Assembly: GCA_902798745.1 (NCBI GenBank)
Contig: CADBXM010000001.1
Location: 164,471 to 228,470, forward strand
DNA: 64,000 bases
Direction of reading: 5' to 3'
Source: an uncultured Eubacteriales bacterium
GTDB lineage: Bacteria > Bacillota > Clostridia > Peptostreptococcales > Anaerovoracaceae
Shown here: one piece after another, positions 47,398 through 57,096 of the stretch
Numbering within the stretch: position 1 is the stretch's first letter
Layout: every line of letters begins with the position of its first letter
Position numbers and translations under genes: made by a program
The notes under the pieces: generated by a model
Told to the model about the DNA's origin: nothing
Database searches by the model: none
Seen by the model: the letters and a program-made list of their open reading frames with translations, nothing else

Positions 47398-48576
47398 TTA
47401 TTCCGCAGACTGTGTCTTTACGAACTCCCATGCGCCTGACTCTGTGTTGCAGTGCTTTACGAACGCCTCGGTCTTATTGGCATCGCCTGTCTCGTTGAAC
47501 GAAACATCTCCGCAAACCAGACCGCTTACCTTCAGCGAAGGAAGAGCAGCGAGGACGTCAGCAGGATCAGTCGAGCCTGCAGCCTTCAGTGCCTCGAGTG
47601 CTACGAAGTATGCGTCATATCCCAATGCAGTTACAGCAGCGAGGTCTGTGTTTCCACCGTTGTTTGTCATTGCTGTTGAATTGTTCTCCATCCATTCCTT
47701 GATGCCTTCGTCGAATTCAGGGTTTCCGCCTTCCTGATAGAAGGTAGTAACTGTGATGTCAACGTTCTTGCCCTTGGCGGCATCAGTGATTACGTTGGAA
47801 TCCCATGTATCACCTGCGAGGATAGGCATTCCGAGTGCCTGAGCCTCAGCCTGGTCGATGATGAGTGCAGCAGCCTCTGTGGATACAGGTGCGAAGAATA
47901 CATCGCAGCCTTTGTTCTTTGCGTTTGCTACATAGGATGTGAAGTCGGAGTTCTTGTCTGGGAACTGCTCTTCAACGACTTCACCGCCGAGCTCCTTGAA
48001 GGCCTCTACGAAGTAGTTAACAAGTCCTACTGAATAGTCATCGCCCAGCTTGGAGAGGCAGTATGCTTTCTTGCATCCGCTTTCCCATGCGTAGTTGGCG
48101 AGAACTGTGCCCTGGAAAGGATCCAGGAAGCAGATCCTGAAGTACTGCTCGCAGTCAGCTGTTACCTGTGGGTTAGTACATGATACACCGATAGCAGGCA
48201 TGCCTGCGTCAGCGAATACATCAGCAGCGGCGATCGATACGCCGGAACCATAGGATCCGAGTACGACCGATACGTTCTGGGATACGAGGTTCTGAGCTGC
48301 TGTTACAGCCTTGGAGTTGTCGGACTCATTATCTACCTTAACGAGTTCAACATTGTACTCTTTATCACCAATAGTAACTGTAGGAGTCATCTCGTTAGCA
48401 TATTCCATACCGAGAATTTCCTGTTTTCCGCCTGCGCCGTTGTCACCCGAAGCAGGTTCGAATACACCGATCTTGACTGTGTCGCCACCGCCGCCGGAAC
48501 CTGAGCCGCCACCGCAGCCTGCGAGAGCCAGCATTGCGAGCACGAGAGAAAGTGCCAATACTAGAATTTTCTTCAT
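47398..48576 (-). CDS. livJ: Branched-chain amino acid ABC transporter substrate-binding lipoprotein
   Basis: Extracytoplasmic binding protein of 392 aa. The lipoprotein signal peptide has lipobox LALAGC followed by a Gly/Ser linker. The Leu-binding-protein fold is seen in VKIGVFEPASGDNGAGGKQEILGMEYA, VLGSYGSGVSIAAADVFADAGMPAIGVSCTNP and ADTWDSNVITDA-type strands. It captures Leu/Ile/Val or related amino acids for LivHMGF. It is the first gene of the operon, and the hairpin after it suits higher expression of this subunit. Confidence 0.95.
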   Translation of the reverse strand: MKKILVLALSLVLAMLALAGCGGGSGSGGGGDTVKIGVFEPASGDNGAGGKQEILGMEYANEMTPTVTIGDKEYNVELVKVDNESDNSKAVTAAQNLVSQNVSVVLGSYGSGVSIAAADVFADAGMPAIGVSCTNPQVTADCEQYFRICFLDPFQGTVLANYAWESGCKKAYCLSKLGDDYSVGLVNYFVEAFKELGGEVVEEQFPDKNSDFTSYVANAKNKGCDVFFAPVSTEAAALIIDQAEAQALGMPILAGDTWDSNVITDAAKGKNVDITVTTFYQEGGNPEFDEGIKEWMENNSTAMTNNGGNTDLAAVTALGYDAYFVALEALKAAGSTDPADVLAALPSLKVSGLVCGDVSFNETGDANKTEAFVKHCNTESGAWEFVKTQSAE

Positions 48577-48702
48577 CTTGATTCCTCCCTAATTTTTCTT
48601 TTTGAAATACGGACCGGCCGCTTATGACCGGTCCCAATAATGAATGAAATGATAATAAAATTTTACATTAAATCTCAGATAATTCAAGGCGTGCAGGTAT
48701 AA

Positions 48703-48733
48703 GCGAAAAGAAAAAGCGGCGGAATTCCGCCGC
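48703..48733 (-). terminator. Terminator of the cytidylate-kinase-like gene
   Basis: A perfect 18-bp palindrome GCGGCGGAATTCCGCCGC (48716-48733), followed on the minus strand by TTTTTCTTTT. A second hairpin, GTCCGCG-AAT-CGCGGAC (48756-48772), lies between it and the stop codon. Confidence 0.85.
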
Positions 48734-48787
48734 ACACGCACATTACGATTTCTCCGTCCGCGAATCGCGGACTTTTGTCTATTTCTG

Positions 48788-49441
48788 CTACATATCAGAC
48801 AGAAGATCTTTGCCGTGGCTTCCCTGGATATACGCTTCGATTATATCCACAGCTCCGTTGACGCCTGATCGACTCGTGTTGATCAGAAGATCGTATACCT
48901 CGCGGCCACCCCATTTATTGTCGGTATAGAACTCGTAATATCTGCGGCGCTGCTTGTCGGTCTGCTTCACCAGCTTTTCCATCGAAACCTCGTCAGTCGG
49001 CTCATCGGTCTCGTTCATCTTTGCGAGTTTGAGCTTTCTTTTCACTCTGTCTTCGATAGGAGCGAAAAGGAATATACTGACATGATCCGCTTCTCTTAGG
49101 ATGTAGTCCGCGGCGCGACCGACTATGACACAGCCGGTTTCCTCAGTCGCTATTTCTCGGATGATCTTGAACTCGCCCTCCTGTATCTTTGAGAAAGGGG
49201 AGTTCTGGAAACTGTCAAAACTTCCGAACATGCCGGTCAGCGTCAGCTCAGGAGCCTTTTCGTCATTGTTCTTTATATATGCCTCGTGGTAGCCCGTCTC
49301 TGCCGCCGCCCTTGCGATGATCTCTTCATCATAGAGAGGCACGCCAAGTCTGTCCGCGAGCCTACGGGCAACCTCATGACCGCCGCTTCCGAATTCGCGG
49401 TCTATCGTTACTATTATTTTATGATCTAATTTACGATCCAC
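48788..49441 (-). CDS. Cytidylate kinase-like family protein
   Basis: P-loop nucleotide kinase of 217 aa in the Cmk-like family, distinct from true Cmk. Nucleotide loop REFGSGGHEVARRLADRLGVPLYDEEII; later IVGRAADYIL and a lid segment with DKQRRRYYEFYTDNKWG. The substrate is uncertain; these proteins occur widely in Firmicutes beside housekeeping genes. AGGAGGT lies 13 bases before the ATG. Confidence 0.88.
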   Translation of the reverse strand: MDRKLDHKIIVTIDREFGSGGHEVARRLADRLGVPLYDEEIIARAAAETGYHEAYIKNNDEKAPELTLTGMFGSFDSFQNSPFSKIQEGEFKIIREIATEETGCVIVGRAADYILREADHVSIFLFAPIEDRVKRKLKLAKMNETDEPTDEVSMEKLVKQTDKQRRRYYEFYTDNKWGGREVYDLLINTSRSGVNGAVDIIEAYIQGSHGKDLLSDM

Positions 49442-49496
49442 TTCTCGTTACCTCCTCATGTTCAGAATTAATACTATTATAGCATTATTGCGTTGA

Positions 49497-50720
49497 TCAC
49501 TCTGTGACAGCTTTGATGAAATCCTGCATATCCCGGCTGTTTTCGAACACGGCTCTCGCGTTATCCGGTCTGCCTCCGCCGCGCCCGCCATACTTCGACG
49601 CGAACTCCTTCACGATGTTGCCGCACTTCCGATCTTCGTCCGATGAAAGCAGCAGGCAGGTATTTACTGCAGGATGAGCCATTACCAGAAACAGGCCCGC
49701 GTGTTTGTTTATGACATTGAAACCGAGTTTCAGCAGATCGTCGACATCGAGAAGATCCGATGAATAAACGAAATAGTCTGTCCCCGCGCTCTCGAGTCCG
49801 GCTTCGATCTTTTGCTCTTCCGTATCCTTGATATATCCCTTCATCGATGTGAGCTGAGCCTTCAGTTCAGCCGTGTTTGCTTCTTCTATCTCGAGACGAC
49901 CAGGAAGGTCTGCCGGGCTGCAGGAATGCTTTTTGGCGATCTCACCGAGTATGTGTGAGTCCGCAGAAAGCTTATCCTTAGCCATGGAGCCGCAGTCAAA
50001 GTAAATGCGGTTCATACCTTTGTTTGGCTCGCACTTGTATATGGCGAGAAGCCCCACCTCTGATGAGCGGGAAGGGTGAGTTCCGCAGCATGCTATTCGG
50101 TCAAAAGGATCATCCTCGTCTCCGACTGTGACTACACTGACTCGTCCTTCGTGAGGCATCTGCTTACGGGCGGGAAGTGAGAGAGAACTCTCGTAGTCAT
50201 CAAACCATGTGACCGTGACCGGAAGATCAGCCCATATGGCTTCATTGACAGTGCGCTCGGCCAGATCGAGTTCTTCGTCTGTGAACATGCGGCCTCCGAG
50301 ATCGATGTCTACAGTAATGTATTCTTCACCCATGTGAAAGCCCTTATTTGCTCCGTCGAAAAGGGAGTATACAGCGCCGCTCAGCATGTGCTCGCCCAGA
50401 TGTCGCTGCATATTGCTGAAGCGATAGTCAAAGTCTATGGTGAGAGTCACGCTGTCACCGACTTGGAACGTGCCTGCTGGCGCGTCAGTCAAATGCCATA
50501 CATCCGATTCCAGGCTTTCATCAAAGACATGAGTCACCTCAAAGATTCCTTTGTTCGAAGCGACGGTCCCGGTATCCGACGGCTGTCCGCCACCTTCAGG
50601 GAAGAAGACAGATGAGTCGCACGAAATGACATCAAAACCGTCTTTTTCTTGTACTTCAATTATTACAGCGTCGTTAGCAACAGCGTATTGATCTGTTTGA
50701 TAAATCCTTTCAGTAGCCAT
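49497..50720 (-). CDS. AlaX-type alanyl-tRNA editing protein with DHHA1 domain
   Basis: Trans-editing hydrolase of 407 aa that removes Ser or Gly from mischarged tRNA-Ala. The editing core has the zinc motifs HLGEH (His107, His111) and CCGTHPSRSSEVG, with FFPEGGGQPSDTG at the N-terminus as in the AlaRS editing domain. The C-terminal DHHA1 region ends FASKYGGRGGGRPDNARAVF. There is no aminoacylation domain, so it is a free-standing long AlaX. AAAGGA lies upstream of the ATG. The 320-bp region before it carries TTTTCCACA repeats. Confidence 0.92.
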   Translation of the reverse strand: MATERIYQTDQYAVANDAVIIEVQEKDGFDVISCDSSVFFPEGGGQPSDTGTVASNKGIFEVTHVFDESLESDVWHLTDAPAGTFQVGDSVTLTIDFDYRFSNMQRHLGEHMLSGAVYSLFDGANKGFHMGEEYITVDIDLGGRMFTDEELDLAERTVNEAIWADLPVTVTWFDDYESSLSLPARKQMPHEGRVSVVTVGDEDDPFDRIACCGTHPSRSSEVGLLAIYKCEPNKGMNRIYFDCGSMAKDKLSADSHILGEIAKKHSCSPADLPGRLEIEEANTAELKAQLTSMKGYIKDTEEQKIEAGLESAGTDYFVYSSDLLDVDDLLKLGFNVINKHAGLFLVMAHPAVNTCLLLSSDEDRKCGNIVKEFASKYGGRGGGRPDNARAVFENSRDMQDFIKAVTE

Positions 50721-51040
50721 GCAGGTCCTTTCTTTTTATTGTTTCACGCGTTTCACAAAATCGAACAAACACTAAGTTTTTTGATTTTCAAAAATCTGTG
50801 GAAAAATCCTGTTGACATGAGAGCAAAATCGTCGCAAGCGTTGAAATTTCAACAAAGTTATTTGAGGAGTTTTCCACATGCACTAGTGGAAAAAATCGTA
50901 TACAATTTTTGCGATCCCTGTGGAAAAGTCCCAAAGCTTGAAAAAATCGCCACTTTCGTTTTGTTGAAAAAGCATCGACCAAAAAACGAACAAAGTTTGA
51001 TCAGCATGTATATTAAAAAAATATATTTTTGTTTTTGTCC
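50721..51040. other. Gene-free region with repeated DnaA-box-like sites
   Basis: No gene is seen in these 320 bases. It holds exact copies of TTTTCCACA or its complement at 50797-50805, 50870-50878 and 50919-50927, a one-mismatch copy at 50885-50893, a perfect palindrome GTTGAAATTTCAAC (50840-50853) and the dyad GATTTT-CA-AAAATC (50783-50796). TTTTCCACA also occurs twice after nrdD. It must contain the promoter of the AlaX gene, which I cannot place with certainty. Confidence 0.6.
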
Positions 51041-52330
51041 TTATTCATCACCGGGCTCTACCATGTCCGAAAATGCAGCTCCAGGCATCATGCAAAGGGT
51101 CTGAAAAACGGAGGTATCGATCCTGTATCTTCCTCTTAGCTCTAGATAAGGAGCGTAGAAAGAATAGGCAAGGGCATCATCGATCGAGGTGATATCCCTT
51201 AGCTCATGACTCATCAGTACTATCTCTCCCGAAAGTGACATGAGAGCGTAGCCTGTCACATCTCCTTCGAGCCTGTATTCCGCTTTGTCGACGTGAGAAT
51301 TATCCGGCTTGTATGCTGTAAAGAGCAGTCCGTTTGGCGTGATCTCCGATTCAGCGCCTCTGAAAGGTCCGACGGCGGATACGTCAACTTTATCGCTATC
51401 GCTCCCCCGGATGCCGAACACGGTTATGTATTCCGGCCTTGTGAGCTGCATCGCGGCTTCGTATTCCGACAACTTGAGTGTGGAACCTACCTTTATATCC
51501 GTGACAAGAGGGTCTTTTGACAGCAAGCTTCCGCTCAACCATATGACAAAGGTGGAGTGGTAATACCTGTTTCTCCCAAGCGTCGTGATGCGGCAGCGGA
51601 AAGGGTGCGAGCCGTCGGCAGAAGGATCACCTTTTCTGCTGCTCCTCTCTATATTGCATTTCATGAGAGTCTGTATCCCCGGCTCGGTCAGCTCGATATC
51701 TTTGAGCTTCTCCATATCTATGGTAGTCAGCACGGACGCGGCCGGAAAGTCGTGGTCGACTAGTCTCATGATGAAATAGTTGATGGTCTCGTACGCGCCA
51801 AGCCTTGCCGGCATCGCGGCTCTGATGGCATAGTCTGAGCTGCAGTCCGACTCGCTGAAGCCTGCTGCGTGTAGTGCGTCCATCATGTATCTTATGCGCA
51901 GGAGAGCGTAGTTTCTGAACTCGCGGTTCTCGTCGCTGTCATACTCGCGGCTGATATCTTCTCCGGCAAGCGGGAGCGCGTCGACGATAAGCCTCATCAT
52001 AACGTGAGCATCGACCTCTGTGACTTCCCCGCCCATCACTGATATGAAATGGTTCCACAGAGCGCTCATCTCGCGTCTGTTGTCTGCGTTATCCGGTTCA
52101 CCGGGAATGCATTCGAATTCACGGTACTCATCCACGCCGTATTCGGAGTAGTCGAGATGAATGATCTGGTAAAAAACGGCGTTCTTGTTATTCTTCCCGC
52201 GCCATTTTACCTTAAGGGCCGTGACGCCCATAAGCCTTGAAGCTATCACTCTGCAGGACTTGAATTCATAGTCGCCGAAGTGGTCGTATTTTATCGATTT
52301 TCTTCCGTGTATTATCCTCAGTTCAGCCAT
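51041..52330 (-). CDS. Protein of unknown function, 429 aa
   Basis: I do not recognise this protein. It has no signal peptide or membrane segment and is acidic overall. An N-terminal beta-rich part (about 1-90: IKYDHFGDYEFKSCRVIASRLMGV, VKWRGKNNKNAVFYQIIHLDYSEYGVDEY) is followed by a mostly helical middle (about 90-230) and another beta-rich C-terminus. There are no obvious catalytic motifs. The codon choice matches its neighbours and the opposite strand lacks a better candidate, so it is very likely a real gene. It diverges from the SAM riboswitch-metK unit 57 bp away and ends 320 bp before the AlaX gene. Confidence 0.75.
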   Translation of the reverse strand: MAELRIIHGRKSIKYDHFGDYEFKSCRVIASRLMGVTALKVKWRGKNNKNAVFYQIIHLDYSEYGVDEYREFECIPGEPDNADNRREMSALWNHFISVMGGEVTEVDAHVMMRLIVDALPLAGEDISREYDSDENREFRNYALLRIRYMMDALHAAGFSESDCSSDYAIRAAMPARLGAYETINYFIMRLVDHDFPAASVLTTIDMEKLKDIELTEPGIQTLMKCNIERSSRKGDPSADGSHPFRCRITTLGRNRYYHSTFVIWLSGSLLSKDPLVTDIKVGSTLKLSEYEAAMQLTRPEYITVFGIRGSDSDKVDVSAVGPFRGAESEITPNGLLFTAYKPDNSHVDKAEYRLEGDVTGYALMSLSGEIVLMSHELRDITSIDDALAYSFYAPYLELRGRYRIDTSVFQTLCMMPGAAFSDMVEPGDE

Positions 52331-52352
52331 AAATGAATTCTAACATACTCTA

Positions 52353-52380
52353 TTGACTTTGGGTGCATTGAGACTATAAT
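52353..52380 (+). promoter_or_regulatory. Promoter of the SAM riboswitch-metK operon
   Basis: -35 TTGACT (52353-52358), 16-bp spacer and a perfect TATAAT (52375-52380). The start near 52387 is directly at the first base of the riboswitch. Confidence 0.85.
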
Positions 52381-52387
52381 TATACCA

Positions 52388-52527
52388 TCCTTATTAAGAG
52401 CGAGGGAGGGAATGGGCCCTGCGATCTCGCGGCAACCTCACAGGAAGTGAAGGTGCCAAATCCCACGGGGGATCATCCTCCGGCAGATGAGGACTTTGGG
52501 TTCTCTCTGCGTGAGAGAATTTTTTTA
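52388..52527 (+). ncRNA. SAM-I (S-box) riboswitch with terminator
   Basis: The aptamer contains the S-box core: TTATTAAGAGCGAGGGAGGGA, a GGCCC-type loop, GCGGCAACC, then AAGGTGCCAAATCC. P1 pairs TCCTTAT (52388-52394) with ATGAGGA (52487-52493). The expression platform is the hairpin TTCTCTC (52501-52507) / GAGAGAA (52513-52519) followed by seven T. SAM binding should favour termination and switch off metK, dut and the flavoprotein genes. Confidence 0.95.
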
Positions 52528-52542
52528 TGCGAGGAGACAAAA

Positions 52543-53727
52543 ATGAAAAGACTATTTACTTCCGAATCGGTTACTGAAGGACATCCTGACAAGCTTTGCG
52601 ATCAGGTGTCAGACGCTATACTCGACGCTATCCTGGCGCAGGATCCAAAGGCTCACGTAGCTTGTGAGTGCGCAACAAAGACAGGCTTCTTCCTTATTTT
52701 CGGAGAGGCATCGGGAAACTTTGATGTAGACTATGAGGCTATAGCGCGCAAGACCATATGCGAGATCGGTTACGACCGCGAGGAAGCCTGCTTCGACGGA
52801 AACACATGCGAGATAATGGTTCGCATGGAGGAGCAGTCAGCAGACATCGCGATGGGTGTCAATGAATCGTTTGAGAAGAAATCCGGTAAGGAGTTCGATG
52901 AAGACGCGCTTATCGGAGCGGGCGATCAGGGAATGATGTTTGGTTACGCCTGCAAAGAGACCGATGAGCTGATGCCGCTTTCGGCAAAGTATGCTCACCT
53001 GCTGTCAAAGAGGCTTGCTGCTGTGAGAAAAGACGGCACGCTTCCTTATCTCGGGCCGGACGGAAAGACTCAGGTGACTGTGGAGTATAATGACGATAAG
53101 ATCACAAGGATCGACACCGTGGTAGTTTCGACACAGCACAGCGCCGATGTGAGCCTTGAACAGGTGAGAGCGGATATGCTGAAGCATGTTATCGAGCCGG
53201 TGATCCCTGAAGGACTTATCGATGATGACACGATCTATTACGTAAATCCTACGGGCAGATTCGTGATCGGCGGACCTATGGGAGACAGCGGCCTCACCGG
53301 GCGCAAGATAATAGTAGATACTTACGGCGGCCACTCGTCGCACGGCGGCGGAGCGTTTTCGGGAAAGGATCCTACGAAGGTCGACCGTTCGGCGGCTTAT
53401 ATGGCGCGCTATATAGCAAAGAACATCGTGGCTGCGGGCATTGCGAGAGAATGCGAGGTCCAGCTTGCGTATGCGATCGGAGTCGCTGAGCCTGTATCGA
53501 TATGCGTCGATACTTTCGGCACGAGCGAGCTTGACGGCGAGCAGATCGCGAAGCTGATCAGGGACAATTTCGATATGCGCCCTGCGGCAATCATCAAAAA
53601 ACTGGGGCTTGATAAGCCTATCTACAGAAAACTTGCCGCTTACGGACACATGGGACGAACTGATCTCGGCGTAAAGTGGGAAGATACTGACATGGCGGAG
53701 ACATTATGTCGCACTTTGAAAAAGTAA
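52543..53727 (+). CDS. metK: S-adenosylmethionine synthetase
   Basis: Makes SAM from methionine and ATP; 394 aa, cytosolic tetramer. [24 protein letters not shown], the ATP motif [12 protein letters not shown] and the loop [22 protein letters not shown] are diagnostic. An open frame extends upstream into the riboswitch, but homology and GAGGAGA indicate the ATG at 52543. Controlled by the SAM-I riboswitch. Its 3' end overlaps dut by 22 bp. Confidence 0.98.
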   Translation: MKRLFTSESVTEGHPDKLCDQVSDAILDAILAQDPKAHVACECATKTGFFLIFGEASGNFDVDYEAIARKTICEIGYDREEACFDGNTCEIMVRMEEQSADIAMGVNESFEKKSGKEFDEDALIGAGDQGMMFGYACKETDELMPLSAKYAHLLSKRLAAVRKDGTLPYLGPDGKTQVTVEYNDDKITRIDTVVVSTQHSADVSLEQVRADMLKHVIEPVIPEGLIDDDTIYYVNPTGRFVIGGPMGDSGLTGRKIIVDTYGGHSSHGGGAFSGKDPTKVDRSAAYMARYIAKNIVAAGIARECEVQLAYAIGVAEPVSICVDTFGTSELDGEQIAKLIRDNFDMRPAAIIKKLGLDKPIYRKLAAYGHMGRTDLGVKWEDTDMAETLCRTLKK

Positions 53728-54209
53728 GTTTCAAAAGATGGAAATCCGACTGCGGCGTCAAGGGCCTCAAGGACAAGGACCTCAGGGAGTGGTACGACGC
53801 TATCAGATTGCCTGCTCAGGCGACGGCTGCTTCGGCGGGATGCGATTTTTATATGCCGTTCAATCTCAACTTTGAATCCGGCACCAAATTCAGGATCGCG
53901 ACCGGTATACGCTGGGTGTGCGATGAGGGTGAAAGAGACAGGGTGCTGCTTGTGATGCCGAGGAGCGGCCTTGGCTTCAAGTATGGCATTCGCCTGTCAA
54001 ATACTGTCGGAGTGATAGACGCTGACTATGCCGATTCAGACAACGAAGGGCATATTATAATAAGTTTGGAAAACCCGTCGACTGAGGATGTTCAGCTGGA
54101 AGAGGGCAAACCTTTCGCACAGGGGATAGTGGTAAGGTATGAGGTCCCTGAAGGCGCGGGGTCTGAGGAAAGCCGCAACGGAGGATTCGGAAGCACCGAC
54201 AAGAAGTGA
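53706..54209 (+). CDS. dut: dUTP diphosphatase
   Basis: Trimeric dUTPase of 167 aa that hydrolyses dUTP to dUMP and keeps uracil out of DNA. Motifs I to V are visible: [38 protein letters not shown] and the C-terminal RNGGFGST arm. The ATG at 53706 lies inside metK in another frame, giving a 22-bp overlap, so expression is tied to metK. About 30 residues precede motif I, longer than in E. coli Dut. Confidence 0.93.
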   Translation: MSHFEKVSFKRWKSDCGVKGLKDKDLREWYDAIRLPAQATAASAGCDFYMPFNLNFESGTKFRIATGIRWVCDEGERDRVLLVMPRSGLGFKYGIRLSNTVGVIDADYADSDNEGHIIISLENPSTEDVQLEEGKPFAQGIVVRYEVPEGAGSEESRNGGFGSTDKK

Positions 54210-55516
54210 TGAAGGTCCATAGCAGAAAAACTGATGTAGTGATAATAGGCGGCGGCGCTTCGGGGCTTGCGGCGGCAATAACGCTCAGGATGCGCACCAA
54301 ACTTGACGTGCTCGTGATCGAAAAGCTTGATGAGCCTGCCCGCAAGATAAGAGCCACCGGTAGCGGCAGATGCAATATCACAAACACGGCTGCAGCTGAC
54401 TATCTCAAGATAGTCAGCTTCTTTACACTGATAGGACTTGTGACGAAGTCTTACGAGAACGGGCTTGTTTATCCGTATTCCGAGTCGGCAGCGGATGTGG
54501 CTGACATACTTATTGCGAGGACAAAACAGCTCGGGGCAGAGCTTGCCTGCGGTGAGGAAGTCGTATCTGTCAGTAAGGAACAAGGTGCTGATACTGATAG
54601 GAGCTTCGCAGTGGTGTCAAAATATAAGGACGCGGACGGAGAGCATGAGGTCAGTACAGAAGCGAAGTATGTAATATTGGCATGCGGAGGCAAGGCGGGC
54701 CCTATGTTCGGAACTACGGGAGACGGCTACAGGATAGCGAGGTCGCTTGGTCACAGCATAGTGACTCCGGTTCCGGTGCTCACGGGCATCGAATGCGCTG
54801 AGTGGGATAAGGACCGCAGACCGTGCGCTGTTTCTCTTGCGGGGACAAGATCGCGCGGTGTGGTTTCTCTGTATAAAAAAGGACAGCATGGGGGAGATAC
54901 GGTAGAGGACGCGGATCGTACTGACAAGATCTTCGAGGAGGAAGGCGAGATACAGTTCACGAAGTACGGGCTCTCGGGTATATGCATCTTCAATATGACA
55001 CGTCATATGAGGTTTGACTCAGCCGGTGGCGAAAGCCTCTCGGACTTCGTAATTACAGCAGACCTGTTTCCGGGCAGAGATATAGAAAAAGTCCTCAGGG
55101 TTAGGCGCGATAGGGCCTTCCCGCATGAAAGGACAAGTGAGGTGCTTAGGGGCGTGCTGAAAGAGAACGTGGCGGAGTACGTACTTGGATCGGTATATGC
55201 GCCCGGCAAGGAATCGTTGGACAAAGAGATCAGAAGCATTCCTGACAGAGAGATGACCGCCATAGGTGATGCGGTGCACTCCATGACTTTCCATCCTGTC
55301 AGACTGAGAGGCTGGAAAGACGCCCAAGCGACTGCGGGCGGAGTATCCTTACGCGAGATAGACGAAGAGACTTCAGGATCCAAGCTGGTAGACGGTCTGT
55401 ATATAACGGGCGAACTCGCGGATAAGGATTATCAATGCGGAGGCTTCAATCTAAGCAACGCCTGGATAAGCGGTCTCAGAGCCGCAGAGGCGATAGCAGA
55501 TCATCATACAAAATGA
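54209..55516 (+). CDS. BaiN/HI0933-family NAD(P)/FAD-dependent oxidoreductase
   Basis: Flavoprotein of 435 aa. The FAD-binding site VVIIGGGASGLAAAITL is followed by KIRATGSGRCNITNT, both typical of HI0933/YhiN/BaiN proteins. The C-terminus ITGELADKDYQCGGFNLSNAWISG matches the family closing motif. Some members reduce bile-acid intermediates, but most have no proven substrate and the neighbours give no hint. The ATG at 54209 overlaps the dut stop (TGATG). Confidence 0.9.
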   Translation: MKVHSRKTDVVIIGGGASGLAAAITLRMRTKLDVLVIEKLDEPARKIRATGSGRCNITNTAAADYLKIVSFFTLIGLVTKSYENGLVYPYSESAADVADILIARTKQLGAELACGEEVVSVSKEQGADTDRSFAVVSKYKDADGEHEVSTEAKYVILACGGKAGPMFGTTGDGYRIARSLGHSIVTPVPVLTGIECAEWDKDRRPCAVSLAGTRSRGVVSLYKKGQHGGDTVEDADRTDKIFEEEGEIQFTKYGLSGICIFNMTRHMRFDSAGGESLSDFVITADLFPGRDIEKVLRVRRDRAFPHERTSEVLRGVLKENVAEYVLGSVYAPGKESLDKEIRSIPDREMTAIGDAVHSMTFHPVRLRGWKDAQATAGGVSLREIDEETSGSKLVDGLYITGELADKDYQCGGFNLSNAWISGLRAAEAIADHHTK

Positions 55517-57090
55517 AATACAGACTCGCGCAGATAAAAACTGAAATGAATGAGCCTATGGAAATCATCCCGGGAATCATCGCGAAGACCCTTCACATCA
55601 AGGAGAGCGATATAAAGGACTGGGAGATCAGGCGCAGATCGATCGATTCGAGAAAGAAGCCGCATATACAGTTTGTGTATACGGCTGATTTTGTTACGGA
55701 TAAAAAACTGAATGCAAAGAAAAACCGCGATCTTATGCTGGTGGATGAAGAGGCCGAGGCAGCATCGGTAAGAGCGCCTGAGCCGGGCGATGAGAAGATG
55801 AGCGGAAGGCCGGTAGTGGTCGGGATGGGCCCGGCAGGGCTCTTCGCGGCTCTTGAGCTCGCGAAGGCGGGCTACCGCCCGCTGGTCCTCGAGCGAGGCC
55901 CAGCCATGCCGGGCAGGATCGAGGCCGTTGAACGCTTCAGAAAAGAAAGAGTACTGGACCCCGAGGCCAACATGCTGTTCGGCGAAGGCGGAGCGGGAAC
56001 GTTCTCTGACGGCAAGATCGGAACGGGTATAAAGGATAGCCTCATACGTTTGGTGCTCACCGAGTTCAGAGATGCCGGGGCAGGGGAAGATATCATGTAC
56101 CTCGCGAAGCCTCACATAGGGACCGATGTGCTTCGGGAAGTGATAGTCAACATGCGCAAAAGGATAGAGTCGCTTGGCGGTGAGATCCTGTTCGATACCA
56201 AACTGGAGTCACTGATCATAGAGGACGGAAATCTTAGCGGGCTCAGGGTGATACAGCACGATCCATCAAAGAGTGATCAAGAGAGCATTATTATTGAGAC
56301 AAACGTGCTTATACTGGCGATCGGCCATAGCGCGCGCGATACATTTGCCATGATCCGAAGCGCCGGCCTCAATATGGAGCAAAAACCGTTCTCCATTGGG
56401 GTCCGCATGGAACATCCGCAGGCTCTGATAGACGCTGCGCAGTACGGTGAGGAAAACGTCGGCAAGCTTCCGCCTGCTGACTATAAGATCAATTACAAGG
56501 CTTCGAACGGACGCGGAGTGTACTCGTTCTGCATGTGCCCTGGCGGAGAGGTAGTGGTATGCTCGACCGCGGAAGGGGAGCTCTGCGTCAATGGCATGAG
56601 CAATAGAAAGCGCGACAGCGGAGTGGCCAACAGCGGCATACTCTGCGATGTGAGAACAGAAGATTTCGGTTCGGACGATGTGCTCGAGGGAGTGAGATTC
56701 CAGGAGAAATATGAGAGACTGGCATTCAAAAATGGAGGAGGCAATTACGATCCTCCGACCTGCACTATGGATGGATTCTTAAGCGAAGACAAGTCAGCTG
56801 ATCCGGTCATAGATTCTCTTCCGGCATTCGCGTCGGAGGCGATAAGAGAAGCAGTGCCGGCATTCGCCCGCAAAATAAAAAAATACGACAGCCCTGGCGC
56901 GGTGGTCAAAGCTGTCGAAACTCGCAGTTCTTCACCGGTGCGCATCTTGAGAGATGAGCATGGTGAGAGCAATATAAAAGGCATATATCCTGCCGGAGAG
57001 GGAGCGGGTTACGCCGGCGGCATCACATCAGCCGCAATCGACGGCATCCGCGCCGCACGTCATATCATCGAAAGATACAGCCCTTTCTAG
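55513..57090 (+). CDS. FAD-dependent oxidoreductase of the COG2509 type
   Basis: Protein of 525 aa. The N-terminal 85 residues form a small ferredoxin-like domain (RLAQIKTEMNEPMEIIPGII, then DIKDWEIRRRSIDSRKKPHI), followed by an FAD domain with PVVVGMGPAGLFAALELAKAGYRPLVLERG and ANMLFGEGGAGTFSDGKI. The C-terminus IKGIYPAGEGAGYAGGITSAAIDG closes the Rossmann fold. Members are common in Firmicutes and their reaction is unknown. An open frame runs back to 55435, but the ATG at 55513, overlapping the previous stop as ATGA, begins the conserved part. Confidence 0.9.
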   Translation: MKYRLAQIKTEMNEPMEIIPGIIAKTLHIKESDIKDWEIRRRSIDSRKKPHIQFVYTADFVTDKKLNAKKNRDLMLVDEEAEAASVRAPEPGDEKMSGRPVVVGMGPAGLFAALELAKAGYRPLVLERGPAMPGRIEAVERFRKERVLDPEANMLFGEGGAGTFSDGKIGTGIKDSLIRLVLTEFRDAGAGEDIMYLAKPHIGTDVLREVIVNMRKRIESLGGEILFDTKLESLIIEDGNLSGLRVIQHDPSKSDQESIIIETNVLILAIGHSARDTFAMIRSAGLNMEQKPFSIGVRMEHPQALIDAAQYGEENVGKLPPADYKINYKASNGRGVYSFCMCPGGEVVVCSTAEGELCVNGMSNRKRDSGVANSGILCDVRTEDFGSDDVLEGVRFQEKYERLAFKNGGGNYDPPTCTMDGFLSEDKSADPVIDSLPAFASEAIREAVPAFARKIKKYDSPGAVVKAVETRSSSPVRILRDEHGESNIKGIYPAGEGAGYAGGITSAAIDGIRAARHIIERYSPF

Positions 57091-57096
57091 GGCTGT
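57077..57096. terminator. Compact shared hairpin covering two stop codons
   Basis: An 8-bp stem ACAGCCCT / AGGGCTGT with loop TTCT. It includes the stop codon of the plus-strand flavoprotein gene and touches that of the minus-strand deaminase gene, followed by short T-rich stretches on both sides. Confidence 0.65.

Noticed and set aside
52447-52542. Upstream extension of the metK frame
   Set aside because: These bases form the P3/P4 part and terminator of the SAM-I riboswitch. MetK homology and GAGGAGA point to the ATG at 52543.
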